Assembly (NCBI GenBank): GCA_002633005.1
Contig: NMRA01000187.1
Span: 216,191 to 280,190, forward strand
DNA: 64,000 nucleotides
Source: Phoronis australis
Lineage: Eukaryota; Phoronida; Phoronidae
Reading direction: 5' to 3'
The notes beneath the pieces are model-generated. The model did no database searches. It was given only the letters and a program-made list of their open reading frames with translations, and had not been told where the DNA came from. Shown piece by piece: positions 13,684 through 26,400 of this stretch. Each line of letters starts with the position of its first letter. The stretch's first letter is position 1. A program made the translations under genes and the position numbers.

Positions 13684-14598
13684 AACGGGAGGCAGGCCCA
13701 GCTTGGCACCTAGTGAAAAGGACAGTTCGTCACCCAATGAACAGATCGGTGAGCCTAAGCTAGTTTGATAAGTTTATTGTGGACTTGTATTGGGGCTGTC
13801 TAGAAGGTGCCACGTGTGTGACGAGGGAGTCGCACGGCGGGATGTAAGCAGTTTCGGTGCTCAAGTCACCATCCACTGGGAGTGTGTCGCGGGACACTCG
13901 GGCAAGTGGGACAGTACTTCTCGGTAGGCAGCAACAGCGTGGCATGTTGACTGACTCGTAAACAAAAGCAAACGACCACCGAACTTATCACAACCGAGGT
14001 AGAACAATGACCGACTCGACTGCTCTCACAATCTGTATGAAAAGAAATTGGCGCGAAATTCTTGCCTCCCAAAACGTCACTTCCGGAGTAGACGACGAGT
14101 AATTGATTAAATTACGAAAAGCTGTAAATAAGTGAAAAATATGTCTGGGATAATCAACGAACCCTATTTTTGCTAAAAATGACATGAAAAAGGTTGCCTT
14201 CGCCTTTAACCTTCTTTACAGTACTGTAGGTGAGGGTTTGAAACACAGAATTTACAAATTTCGTAACGAATGCCCGTTTTAAGATGAACCCTACCATTTC
14301 TCAATTATTAAGGACAACTTCATCTAAGTGACTAAAGTTATTCCAGGTCATTTTAAGCAATTGCTTACTTGATAAAATAAATTTCTTTTCCAGTGTTGAC
14401 AATTGCAAATTGTAATTTTTAAGATGTTCACTCGTAACGCTAAAAATGCTTGAAATTCATAGACAAAAACATGAATAAATTTCTTAAACATTGCCCAATT
14501 TTGAGGATTTTTTTAATTTGCACAACTAAATAACTCTTTGCATAGGAGATTCAGTTTGCATTTGGTAAGTGATCAAAAAAAAAAAAATTATTGGAGAC
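13684..14598. other. Intergenic, no gene seen
   Basis: Nothing recognisable. Two CACGTG-type motifs, short open frames without known similarity, and a long A tract at 14576-14587 just before the MITE. Confidence 0.5.
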
Positions 14599-14604
14599 CG
14601 TAAC

Positions 14605-14943
14605 CACTGGCGGATTTAGGGGGATAGCATGCCCCCACCCTAAAATTGTACCAGATACCATTTGTCATTCGGTACGAATTGCTGACAAGGACATGCGCGC
14701 AACCAGGTGCGCTCGGGGGTGGCGTGAATAAACAATGCATAGGCCCTGAAAAAAGTTTGTTCAGGGAAAATTCCAAGCCTTGTCAAACCCCGTTTACCGT
14801 TCTTTTTTAGTCGAAAGGTCCGCAAACCCAAACATGCGAGAACCCTGCATCCCTACATTATAGGCTGGGCGCGTCCATCTGCCGGAATTCTGGTTATTCC
14901 TGTGCCCTGCCTCCCCTAACTAAAAATCCTGGATCCGCACCTG
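14605..14943. mobile_element. 339-bp MITE flanked by GTAAC
   Basis: Left end CACTGGCGGATTTAGGGGG, right end CTAAAAATCCTGGATCCG then CACCTG; these are imperfect inverted repeats. GTAAC occurs directly on both sides (14600-14604, 14944-14948), a likely target duplication. Non-coding. Confidence 0.65.
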
Positions 14944-14948
14944 GTAAC

Positions 14949-15732
14949 ACAGTGAACTCTCGAATACGGACCTAGATTATGTAGCGATAGAGGCATTCAT
15001 TTCCCATAATGTAACCGCGGCCTATTTAGTGGACTTTCGTCTCGTTTCCCTCGGGACTTTTTGCCAAAATGGGGGCGGGTGCGCGCATGGTAAACACCGT
15101 AATAGTCCGCTAGGTGGCAGGGCGATTAAAGCATTGGTTCTCAGCCTTTTGTTGTTCAATGTGACCCAAAAATGTTCAATACGTCTTTCCAAATACTAGA
15201 CAATGTCTCAAAATCAATTGCCCGATGTACACGAAACACTGATCATTGACTTTGAAACAAAACGGTTCAAAACACCATGTCACGAAGTTTCGTCACGTTC
15301 ACAACCCACTAGTTCGGATAATTCATTAACTTTGCTGTATATGCACGCCATCATTTAAATTCTTTAACTTTACTTAGCTGTACATGCACGACATGGTTTA
15401 CATTTAACTTTTTCAAAAAGCAGTTTGTGAAAAATTCACACTTTAAAAAGCCAAAATTTCACGCAGGCAATAACACGAATATTATGAAACGTGCCTTAAC
15501 TAGATTTTAGATAGTTTCTGATATCGACTGTTGTCTCGTCACACCTGTTCATTTACGGTTACTATGGTTACTATGTCTTCTGCAGCCTCAATTCAAAAAG
15601 GTAGTTATCTCAAATTAAGAAAATGGAGAATTTGGTAATGCATAATATATACTAAATCGTGCAAGGTACAGAAGATCAAAATACAATTTCGTTAAGCCAA
15701 TAAATAAACTGAGAAGAATTTGTCCAAGGAGT
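14949..15732. other. Intergenic, no gene seen
   Basis: AT-rich sequence between the MITE and the candidate FUBP poly(A) site. No supported feature. Confidence 0.5.
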
Positions 15733-15738
15733 TTTATT
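15733..15738 (-). terminator. Candidate poly(A) signal AATAAA for FUBP
   Basis: The plus strand reads TTTATT, giving AATAAA in the FUBP direction. It is the first canonical hexamer I found below the stop codon, 4.5 kb away. A closer ATTAAA variant (near 16335) or others could be used instead. Confidence 0.25.
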
Positions 15739-16250
15739 TTCTAGTCATATAAAACACAGAAAAACAGCGAATCTGCCGAGTCCAATTGAAAGAAAACAAC
15801 TAATACATGGTACCAGAACAGGAGGAAATGATTTAACCAGTCAGGTGACACCATATTTCCATGAATACACACAGAGGCACACTTAATAATGCACAGATAC
15901 AAATAACATAAGTTCATACCTGACTAACACTTTAAAATCTAAATAATAGTTTCAATTCTAAATAATTAAGTCTCTTTAGCATCAAACACCTTCAGCTACA
16001 TCGCTATGGCAACACAAGCCAATGACGCAATATGTGCACGTGACACCCTCTGACCTTGATGGGTAGTCCCACACACAGACTACAACACCACAGGAGTTTT
16101 AGTTGCTAACAGCAACTTACCTTGTCAGCTGGTGACCTCGAGTTAACCTCTGGCCTCGACCTCTGGACATGGATATCATAGCAAGACAACAGAAATGACA
16201 AGGGCAAAAATAAACAGTTGAAGTAACAGTTCAGCTTCATAAACATCAGA

Positions 16251-16347
16251 TGTCATAGCAACAAGGTACAGTGAAGTTAATGTCATAGCAACAAGGTACA
16301 GTGAAGTTAATGTCATAGCAACATGGTACAGTGAATTTAATGTCATA
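16251..16347. repeat. 30-bp tandem repeat x3
   Basis: Three consecutive TGTCATAGCAACA(A/T)GGTACA units, with a partial fourth. Confidence 0.85.
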
Positions 16348-16752
16348 AAAACAATGTCATCGCATACAATTTAGCTAAATGCAAATAATAAAAACTTTAC
16401 AGTCAAGAAAAAAACAAGATATTCATCAAATTTCAGGGTAACTGTACACACGTGGACATTTTGAGTTAAATAACAGTGAGCATGGAATAAAAAGATGTGA
16501 CACTGGACTACACAGTAGAAGCATAGTAACATACACAGTGAATAGATTCAAAACAATCAGATGACAATTTGAAATGTATGCAATATTAGAGCTAGCTGTA
16601 CACAGTAAAATGACACATAATAACAGGATCAGTGGCAATGTGAATACTCTTAAACTCATGACATACAAATGGCAAGGAACATACGCTGGTCCACTACATT
16701 AGTATTAGGCAACATCAGTTTAAGTCTACAAAAATAGCAATACAATTACCAT

Positions 16753-16880
16753 ACAATAACCATACAATGCATGTTTTACATCAGTGTTTTATAAGAGGGT
16801 CATTATATCTGTTCATACAATAACCATACAATGCATGTTTTACAACAGTGTTTTAAGAGGATCATTATATCTGTTCATAT
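16753..16880. repeat. 64-bp tandem duplication
   Basis: Two adjacent units beginning ACAATAACCATACAATGCAT, with a few differences. Confidence 0.85.
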
Positions 16881-18965
16881 CAATGTTTATACATGGCAAT
16901 TCTTATTCAATAATTTCACACAAAAATAACCAACATTTTGTTAAAACCTACATCATGACCAGAAAACTACAGTTTCAAAAAACAATTCCAATATTCAGCA
17001 TATCAATACTTTCACTGACAGGTAACAATACAATCAATACCATTCATGAAGGATTGGAAACGACAAAATAACTAAACGGTGACTTGGAGTTTGTCACCAT
17101 GGCTCGGACGCAGGTGTCGCAAGGTCCTGAAATGTTCTCAATAGAGACGCATGCACACGCAAACACATGACAACTGAACACGAGAGACCGGATCAATAAT
17201 ATCATTCTCAATTACACAACAAAATGTCACATGGCAACGAAACAACTGATAACCAATGTCACATGACAATGAAACAACTGATAACCAATCACTAAGACTA
17301 AGTGTCAAGACTATTTCCCTTTCACAGATACACAAGAACCCTGTTGTACTTGGTAGTCACATAACGTAAGTCTTGGTCGCAGGGCCAGAAACTCGGTTGC
17401 CAAAATAAAAAATTGCCTAAAATTCCCACTGCACCTTGGATGCAAGGCCATAACTCGAGCACGGCAACTCGATTTAGCCGAGACAAACGAGCATCAAACC
17501 TGTGCCACAAGTAGGGCCATATACACTTAGGGACATGTTGCAAAGCAGATATACTCTTATAATTAGTAAGAAAACTAGCATAAATTGAGAACAACAAAGA
17601 CATAGGACTCTTCATACCACAGTAAACAGCAGAGGTGTCGCCCAACATACAGGTCTGATGGCCATTTGTTCCAGTCTGTGTGAAGCAGGATACAAGTACA
17701 TAAACAACAGTACAACAGTAGCCACTACTGGACAACAGTTTGTGGTCAGCATTTAAAAACAAAACACCTCTATCTACACTTAGTGACAAACAATTAAAAT
17801 AGATTACATCATACGCTTAGCCGGAGAACATAAAACCATATTTGTCAAGATGTTAGCAAAGTAAGCAAGTTAATACTGACATTAACCATGATTCACTAGA
17901 TTGGAACAAATTGCCATTCAAACCAGCCAGGCTCTTGAGAGGACATCAACTGGACACCGTCAATAGGCCTACAGAGAGACAGAACACAATGTTGTTGCAT
18001 CATTATAGTACAGAGTGGTGAGGTTACCACGCCAACACTGGCTTCATACAATTCTACCTTAAATCTTAAACTAGCCTCGTTTACATCCTGATCCTGAAAC
18101 GAATGTTCAGCATGTAACTACGGCAACCAAAAATCGTACAACTAAATACCTAGGCATTAAAATCAAGCACCCAGGCACTAATTAGGTCACCAGGTCACGC
18201 TGAAATCGCAAGGCTTCAACTCAAATAAATCAAGTTACTGGCAGGGAATCTTTCAGTCGAAGCAATCAAAAAGTGTACTCCATAACGCAGAGGTGTTGCC
18301 CTAGGTAACAAGCAACTCTAACTCACCATAGTTGCCATAGCAACAAACAATACTAACTCACAATAGCAACCAGCAACAGTAACTCACCATAGTTATCAAT
18401 CAAAACAAATGATTTCGTACAGGAACATGACCCAGACCAGTACTTTCAACAGATGGCACTGCGTGGTATCAGACATGGCCTACTTACCGTGGACGGTGAC
18501 CTCTTTGGAGACACTGCTACACGTTAATGAATGTGTCCAAAGAATACCCTACTCATCTGGGTTACCGAACAGGGCACTTAACTGGAGATTCTAAAACCAG
18601 GAGGCAGTTTTTATGCCATTGATCGCAAAAGTAGATTCGATCACAAAAATGCCTTCACTATTTATGCACACAAGTATAATAAAATTAGAATGTGCATGAA
18701 CTCAAAAAAACACCAATTTCATGGCACTGCCCGCAACTGACATAGTACCACTAACCACTTCCCTTTGTCCATTAAATCACCAATCATATGATAGAGGTGA
18801 TTGTAACAAAGTTGTCAAACAACAGCGTTATTGAAAAAAATACGTTACACTGTTGATGAAGCCTGGCATTGGTCACAGATAAAGAAGCAATCATGTCACT
18901 TTCTTTTGAAACGGTCATTCACAAAGACACTAAGAGCATCTTATCATATCAAGTGTGGTTGAGTG

Positions 18966-19010
18966 CAGGGCTTGGAATGACCAGTGACAAAAAGAGGAAA
19001 ATTTTCCAGG
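18966..19010. mobile_element. 5' fragment of the CAGGGCTTGGAAT MITE family
   Basis: CAGGGCTTGGAATGACCAGT matches the left end of the full-length copies at 24474, 36035 and 43679 and then diverges; no right end follows. Confidence 0.5.
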
Positions 19011-19392
19011 TGATGAATCGTTCCACAAATACGCTCGTGTGAAAGAAATATATTTTGCAACGGAAAGATTTTAGCACAAATAAAGTCAAAATAATGATAA
19101 AAAGAAAACAAAAAGAGGTAACTGGCAATCAAATTAAGAGAAAATTGAAACCAGGAACAGAGGAAATCCTCTTAAAGAGGAAAATTCCAACCGCTGGCTG
19201 AGTGCTAAGTGTAACAGGAGTGTGGACACTGACCAGTACTGCACAGACAGAGTATGTAATATAGGAATGTGCAAACTGTTTAACCACAGGACTCAATAGA
19301 TGGCGCCATTACGGACACACATTATTGCATCCTCCTTAAAACTAAACCCAGTAAAGACATGCACATCAAAGGGTTATGGTCAGAGTAGGTAG

Positions 19393-19600
19393 ACTTACCT
19401 GTAGTGACCTCAGTCAGGCAGTGGACATAGTAACTAGCAATACTTACCTGTAATGACATCACAGTCAGGCAGTGGACATAATAACTAGCAATACATACCT
19501 GTAGTGACATCACAGTCAGGCAGTGGCCATAATAACTAGCAATACATACCTGTAGTGACATCACAGTCAGGCAGTGGCCAGAGTATCTTACAGCAGTATT
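19393..19600. repeat. ~53-bp tandem repeat x4 carrying donor-like motifs
   Basis: In the FUBP direction each unit reads …GTCACTACAG|GTA(T/A)GTATTG, a good 5' splice-site match. Four units, just downstream of the FUBP stop codon region. Confidence 0.8.
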
Positions 19601-20256
19601 TAACAAACAATAATTTGTCATAAAAGTTTCAAGGCAAAATTATGATGTTGGGCAAAAACAAAAATTAAACAAGCAACTATGTTGAACACACGCGCGGCAT
19701 GAAATAGTTTATGCGGTCATAAAAAACACGTTCCTAGCGACATGAAACTATACACAACTGGAAATGAGGTTATGATAAGTTGAAAACAACAATGGATACT
19801 CGACATGGAATAATATATGATCCCTGAAAGTCAAAAATCAAATATTAAAACACTGGCATGAAACAGTAGTCAAGCCAGCAGATCGTCCATGCACTACTGC
19901 AAGTTTAACAATGTTGATCCCCTTACTCACCTTACCAAGTATCTGTTGACTCTTCCTGTGTTAAACTTAGTCACATGTGAGCATCACTATGGCAATAGTA
20001 TAGGACAAGACACAAGTATGTATCAACAACACACAATACATGTACCTGTCATCGTTGTAAGCAGTAACTGGCAGTAACAGGTGATGGGCGGACCACTGGC
20101 TCATCAGAATAGCCAACTACTTCACCTTTAACTTCAAGTTGTTACCATTGGCAACAGTCACTCCACTTACTATCCATATGTGAGCTAGAATCACTTTACA
20201 CTTAACAGTTTCCTCAGTACACCTGTCCTTATGGCAACACTACTATCAAACATACC

Positions 20257-20492
20257 TTACTGGCCACCATACTGGGCATACGGATACGCCATCTGTTGGG
20301 GTGCTGGCGCTTGTTGTGGCTGTTGAAGGGGCTGCTGCTGCTGCTGGGCTGCTTGTTGCGCCGCCTGTTGGTTACGGTAGTAGTGAAGGATATTTTCTGC
20401 CTGCTGCGGCTCACCTATTGACCGATAGTATTCGGCCCAGGCCTCACTGTAGTCAGGCTGAACTCCGCCACCTGCCTGACCAGGGACGGCTG
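20257..20492 (-). CDS. FUBP1: FUBP exon 15 (C-terminal Tyr/Gln tail and stop)
   Basis: Encodes residues 584-660: QPDYSEAWAEYYRSIG, the second Tyr-rich activation-type motif, then ILHYYRNQQ, a Gln-rich stretch and PYAQYGGQ before TAA at 20259-20257. The acceptor is a NAGNAG (TTGCAGCAG), so one Ala can be kept or lost. A strong donor-like AAG|GTATGT lies right at the stop codon. Confidence 0.95.
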
Positions 20493-23400
20493 CTGCAATA
20501 GACAAAGGAACATCAGGTCACATGCTGCGACTGCTGAGTGGTTGAGGGACAAAAACTACCAACCATATGGAGTCAGCCATATTGGATGTCTGTAACAAAA
20601 CAAATGCTAACAGACAACTGGCAAAAATCAACCAATTTTCACATAAAAGTGGCGCAGTAACGGAGCATAATTATCACAGTTTGCGTACAATGCACAACCA
20701 TAGAGATTGGCATAGTGAAGGCATCCTTGTAAACTTTGGAGACGGCGTTTTGGCAAATATAAGCCGATCACATTTATTGGCTAGTAACTAAAGTGTCACA
20801 GTATGCTTACATGCTGGCTGTGCTTGCTGTCCACCGCCGTTTTGTGGCACCGCCGCTTGGCCCCCTGCTCTCTGCTGCGTCTGTTGTTGAGGGTAATAAG
20901 CATGCCAACCAGCGTAGTTGTTGGGATCTTGAGCTTTAGCTGAAGGAGAAACAAGGAATTAGTAAAGCTACACATCCAGTACACAAACCATCTTCAACTT
21001 GTACACATCCAGTACACAAACCATCTTCAACTTGTACACATCCAGTACACAAACCATCTTCAACTTGCACACATCCAGTACACAAACCATCTTCAACTTG
21101 TACACATCCAGTACACAAACCATCTTCAACTTGTACACATCCAGTACACAAACCATCTTCAACTTGTACACATCCAGTACACAAACCATCTTCAACTTGT
21201 ACACATCCAGTACACAAACCATCTTCAACTTGTACACATCCAGTACACAAACCATCTTCAACTTGTACACATCCAGTACACAAACCATCTTCAACTTGTA
21301 CACATCCAGTACACAAACCATCTTCAACTTGTACACATCCAGTACACAAACCATCTTCAACTTGTACACATCCAGTACACAAACCATCTTCAACTTGTAC
21401 ACATCCAGTACACAAACCATCTTCAACTTGTACACATCCAGTACACAAACCATCTTCAACTTGTACACATCCAGTACACAAACCATCTTCAACTTGGACA
21501 TGGTTTGGAGCAAGAGCAAAAGCGATAAACACTTATTAAAAGTACAAATTCCAGGGTTAATGTTAGTAAAATACACAACTTATTACCTAGCTTACTACTC
21601 TGTATGCCCAGTTGTCAACAATTCACCATGTATGCATGATTCCAGCAGCAATGCAGCACACAACACATGAAGATCATGAAGTGCTTCGTTGCATAAGCAG
21701 TATATCAAACAATGATTGACCAGGGTAATCGTCCACTCTTAACACTCTAGTGGTGTCATAACCAGTGAATCCACTAATGAGTGACCAGGGGAATCGTCCA
21801 ATCTTAACGCCCTTTTGGAGTTGATCATTAGTACAAAATTTCTTCTATCTCTCAGCACACGGAAATTAACAAGAGCAATGTGGAGCATTGCAATGCGGCC
21901 ATGACGGCAAGTTGTGCTAGAATACGGCAAAAACACACAAAGTTATGAAAGCTTCGTCGTCTCTATTACAGGAATGTTTGTGTCAAATTTTATGAAAATC
22001 CACCGAGAAGTTCCAAAGATACGTAAGCAGATGTAAATTCTGTCCATCTGTTGTCAGGTTAATAGGAGTAGACTCATGGGGGTAGATATAGCCTCAGATG
22101 CAAAACTCCTGTCACTAGGGGGCACCACAGTTTCAGTTAACCATCAGATAATCCACACCAGTTGTGCTTGTGTCAGTACTAACAACAAAAGGTACCCGCT
22201 CATCCAAAACCTTTACGGCTAACAGATGGCGCTTTTCATCAATCACGTGTCATTTTATGGCTCAAGTAAGACTGTCTGCCAAAGACGCTCTCTACGGTCT
22301 CTGCTGTCTGCCAAGAACCTTGACCTACATTCTGCTGCTGCTGACTGTAACCACAGGTCACGAGAGTTCATGAACCAGACAGTGTATGTCCTGATGAGTG
22401 GCGAATTTGTGTGGAAAAGAAATCTTTGTGTCCGACATTCCATGTTTAAAACCCCATTTGTAACAACNTGACATGACCTTCTCAACAGTGACATGACCTT
22501 CTCAACAGTGACATGACCTTCTCAACAGTGACATGACCTTCTCAACAGTGACATGACCTTCTCAACAGTGACATGACCTTCTCAACAGTGACATGACCTT
22601 CTCAACAGTGACATGACCACTACTGTAAATAATTATCCTTTGGCACATAGTATAGAACACAAGATAATGAAAATGGCCACTAGGTGACGCAAAATGTGTT
22701 GAGTATGCCCTAAAATGGAAAGGCACGCTCGTTGCTTGAATATAAACCTACTTGACAAATTCCACCTCCAAATGCGTGCGTCTTTTTAGCTCGTCCATCC
22801 ACTCCCACACACATTAGTCAAAGTATTTGTCACCACGGTTTACAATCACACGAGACGCCATTGAAAAAATCCACCACGCTATCCCAGATGCCCGGGCAAT
22901 GTTGACAATTTACATTCCTCCGAAACATAAAGAGCAACTTCTGCTTTTCGAGGTGAAAGTGGTTGGCAACGCCGCGCTAAGAAAGAAATTTGCTGCGAAA
23001 TTTTTATATTAAATGCAATTTTTTTTACGCGGAAATATAATAAAATACGCGGACAGAACATTTCAAAAAAGCGGAAATCCGCATAGCCGCGGAAAATTCC
23101 AAGCCTTGAACAGATCAGCACTCAAGTTCTTCCTAACAATTCAACGTGTACTCCACTGGCAAGTGTAATCACTGCTTATATTGTTACAGGCTCAACAGTG
23201 GGAGCATTCAGCCAAGCAGGGTGCAACACAAACCTTGGCATTTGTACTTCAATTAACAAAGATAAAAACAAGCTGCAACTACAAGGTATTATTAAGTGTT
23301 CAGCCTACATATGAAGAGATTAAGTTGCAAGGGAGACAAAACACCTTGATCAAGTATGTGTAACCACTTATACGTGCACACTAAAGTAGTTTCCTTACCG

Positions 23401-26400
23401 TGACCTGTTATGTCTTGAAACATGACTCACTCGCATACTAGAGTCATCCCCTCACCCTGACCAGACATGTCTAAACATGACTCACTCACATACTAGAGTC
23501 ATTCCCTTACCCTGAACAGACATGTCTAAACATGACTCACTCACATACTGAGTCATTCCCTTACCCTGACCAGACATGTCTAAACATGACCCACTTATAT
23601 CACACGCACCTTGCTCATTGCCCATGCCTCCTTGCCATTGTGGGTACATGTTACCCCATCCCTGCGGTGCGCTGGGGTAGCCCTGTTGTGGAGGCTGCTG
23701 GGGCTGTTGTCCATAGCCCCCACCATAGGGACCGGGGACGCCGGGACCACCAGGTCCCCCAGGCCCTCCTGGACCACCCTGTGGTGGTGGATTCTGAAGA
23801 GTGAACCAACAGTATGACTATTAGAGATGACAACACTCTTTACACTATTAGAGATGACAACACTCTTTACACTATTAGAGATGACAACACTCTTTACACT
23901 ACTAGAGATGACAACATTTTTTACACTAGAAAATTTGAAACTACTTTCTGTGCGAATGATTTCCCATATCAAAACAAGCAACAGACAAATGTTAACATTA
24001 CAAAGTTTAAAGTGAAAGGTTCCCACTAATTCCTTCTCTTTGGCCAAATTAGTTTGAGACACAACAAATGGAGATGACGTGAATATCAAGTAGGTTGCAC
24101 ATTGCCAAATTTAAAACAACGCGTTTTTAGTCAAAAAATGATCCGCTGTACATCAGTGAATCCCGTCCAGATGTGTTGTAGCACTACATGTATGAGCATG
24201 CGAGGTACATCATTAGTGCAAAGGTCACCTATCTGCGGATTTTTGTTTTCACATTTACAAGTTGACAATGAATACAACTGCACTTTGCTAAGGATTATGT
24301 TACAAAGGCAGTTTCGTTTAGTTCCTGCTATACATTGAGCAAAGTTAGGAGCATGCAAATACATGTTTAATCCTCAAATCAAACTGCACAACACTATACA
24401 TCCCTCTACACGATGTTTTATTGAATTGTTTTGTTAAAAACCGATACACAAGAAAATTGTTGTAGAAAACCATCAGGGCTTGGAATGACCAATGACAAAA
24501 AAAGCGGAAATTTTGAAACTTTTATGGCCCAAATCATGCCCGATAACCAGCCTTGAAATGGTCAATGTGAACCTTTCCCCGACAAAAATCGGGAGGACTA
24601 AAAAAACAAACAAAAAACGTTACCACCATCAGTAGCATGCGTCTGCGTCCTTTTAGCTCGTCCACTCCCAACCCACACATTTTTGGCTGCAGAGCGGTAG
24701 TATTTGTCGCCGCGCTTAACAATAACACGAGACGCCATTGAAAATCCCACCACGCTATCCCAGATGCCCCGGCAATGTTGACAATTTACGTTCCTCCGAA
24801 ACATAAAGAGCAACTTCCGCTTTCCGAGGTGAACGTCGTCTGCAACGCCGCGGTAAGAAAGGAATTTGCCGCGGAAATTTTATATCAAATCCAATTTTTT
24901 TACGCGGAAATATTATAAAAAAGCGGAAAGCACATTTGAAAAAAGCGGAAAGCACATTTGAAAAAAGCGGAAATCCGCGTTTCCGCGGAAAATTCCAAGC
25001 CCTGAACCATAACGACTAACAAGGGGTGCCACAGTAGTACAAAAACCGAATGTTATGGGAACATCCACCAATAAAACTTTGTACAAAATGTTCTAATGTT
25101 CATTTAGATAAATGACGGACAAAGGTAATGGCAGGATGCACACCTCCTAACCACCCTCTACCCTGTACCCCACCCTCTACCCTGTACCCCACCCTCTACC
25201 CTGTACCTCACTCCCTCCATACATCACCCTTTCTTCCTACCTTTCCTAACTTCTGATAGATAAAGTTGAGAGCATTCCTCCTCTGTTCCCTGTCGCCCCT
25301 GATGATAAACGTCTTCTCCATAGCATTAGGGGGTGGCCCCTTCGACAGCTCAACATGGGCCCCAGTGGCCACTTTGATTTCACGAATTGTCTCCCCACCT
25401 GCAGAGAAATAAACACCCATCACGATCTAGGTGAATATCTGCACCACATCTTTGGATAATGTTTATGAACCAAAAACAAACAAACAATACAGGATCTACA
25501 TATTGCTTCAGTGACATTAAGCCATGATTACACAACAAACTGTTCAGTGACATTAAGTCCTCAGTATGTATGATGTTCCTCCTGACCACATGTGACGTGT
25601 CCTCATCATCTTACCTCTACCAATAACAAGGCCACACTTGTCAGCAGGCACATTATGATGTTCCTCCTGTCCACTGACCCCGCCCCCGCTCATTGGCCCA
25701 CGACCCCCACCAACACCACCACGACCGCCTCTCATCGCACCTCCACCATTCTGGTTACGCATCTAACAACAAAACATGAAATGCAGGGAATTCCAACAAG
25801 TCACAAAACCTCGTATTATCAAGTTGTCCAACAAGTCAATGACAGCTAAGTATTATCACATTTGTTGCCCAAAAATGAAACGTTGATTTTCAGTAATTAC
25901 GGAAACCAATGGGATTTATGGAATCTGACTTCACCCATCTAATTAGAGAATTTGAATGGAATTTTCATATTTCACCAGAAGTGGCCATAATTCTAATACT
26001 TTTGACTAATTATTATTATGAACAATAATAAAACCCATCTTATTCAACACATCGATTTGCAGCAGACATGTTCAAGTAGTTGTTAACACTTCCTGAAGGT
26101 GGCACTGCTATTTCTGGTTTTGACAAACGATAAGATAGCGTGCAGCAAGTTACTGGTAAAACAGCACCATAAATGCATACATCAGTTGTGTCGTTTTATC
26201 ACTTTCAAACAGTAAAATGTAATATGCCAATTTAAAACGTGGAAAATTACATCTGCTAAAACTGGCCTCCTGTTCAGTAACACTAGGACCTCGCTAAAAA
26301 GCAAGACTCCATGAGATTACGCGAGATATTGTCGTGTAGAGAACACATGACCTTGGCTAGATTTTAGCTAGGCCAGAGCGTAGGTCTAGCGTTACTAAAT

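Larger units (their letters stand above)
15733..20256 (-). other. FUBP 3' flank, possible long 3' UTR
   Basis: No protein-coding exon was recognised downstream of the FUBP stop. The stretch is A/C-rich on plus, thus U/G-rich in the transcript. The first canonical minus-strand AATAAA I see is at 15738-15733, so a 3' UTR up to about 4.5 kb is possible. It also holds small tandem repeats: 30 bp at 16251-16347, 64 bp at 16753-16880, 35 bp near 17218-17290 and 53 bp at 19393-19600. UTR status is inference. Confidence 0.3.

Noticed and set aside
17322-17789. 155-codon minus-strand frame downstream of FUBP
   Set aside because: Longest non-repeat frame in the left part, but no domain, no splice or codon evidence, and it lies in the probable 3' UTR.
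20936-21670. Overlapping ~200-aa open frames on both strands
   Set aside because: They are the 33-bp minisatellite read in different frames; the unit length is a multiple of three and lacks stops.
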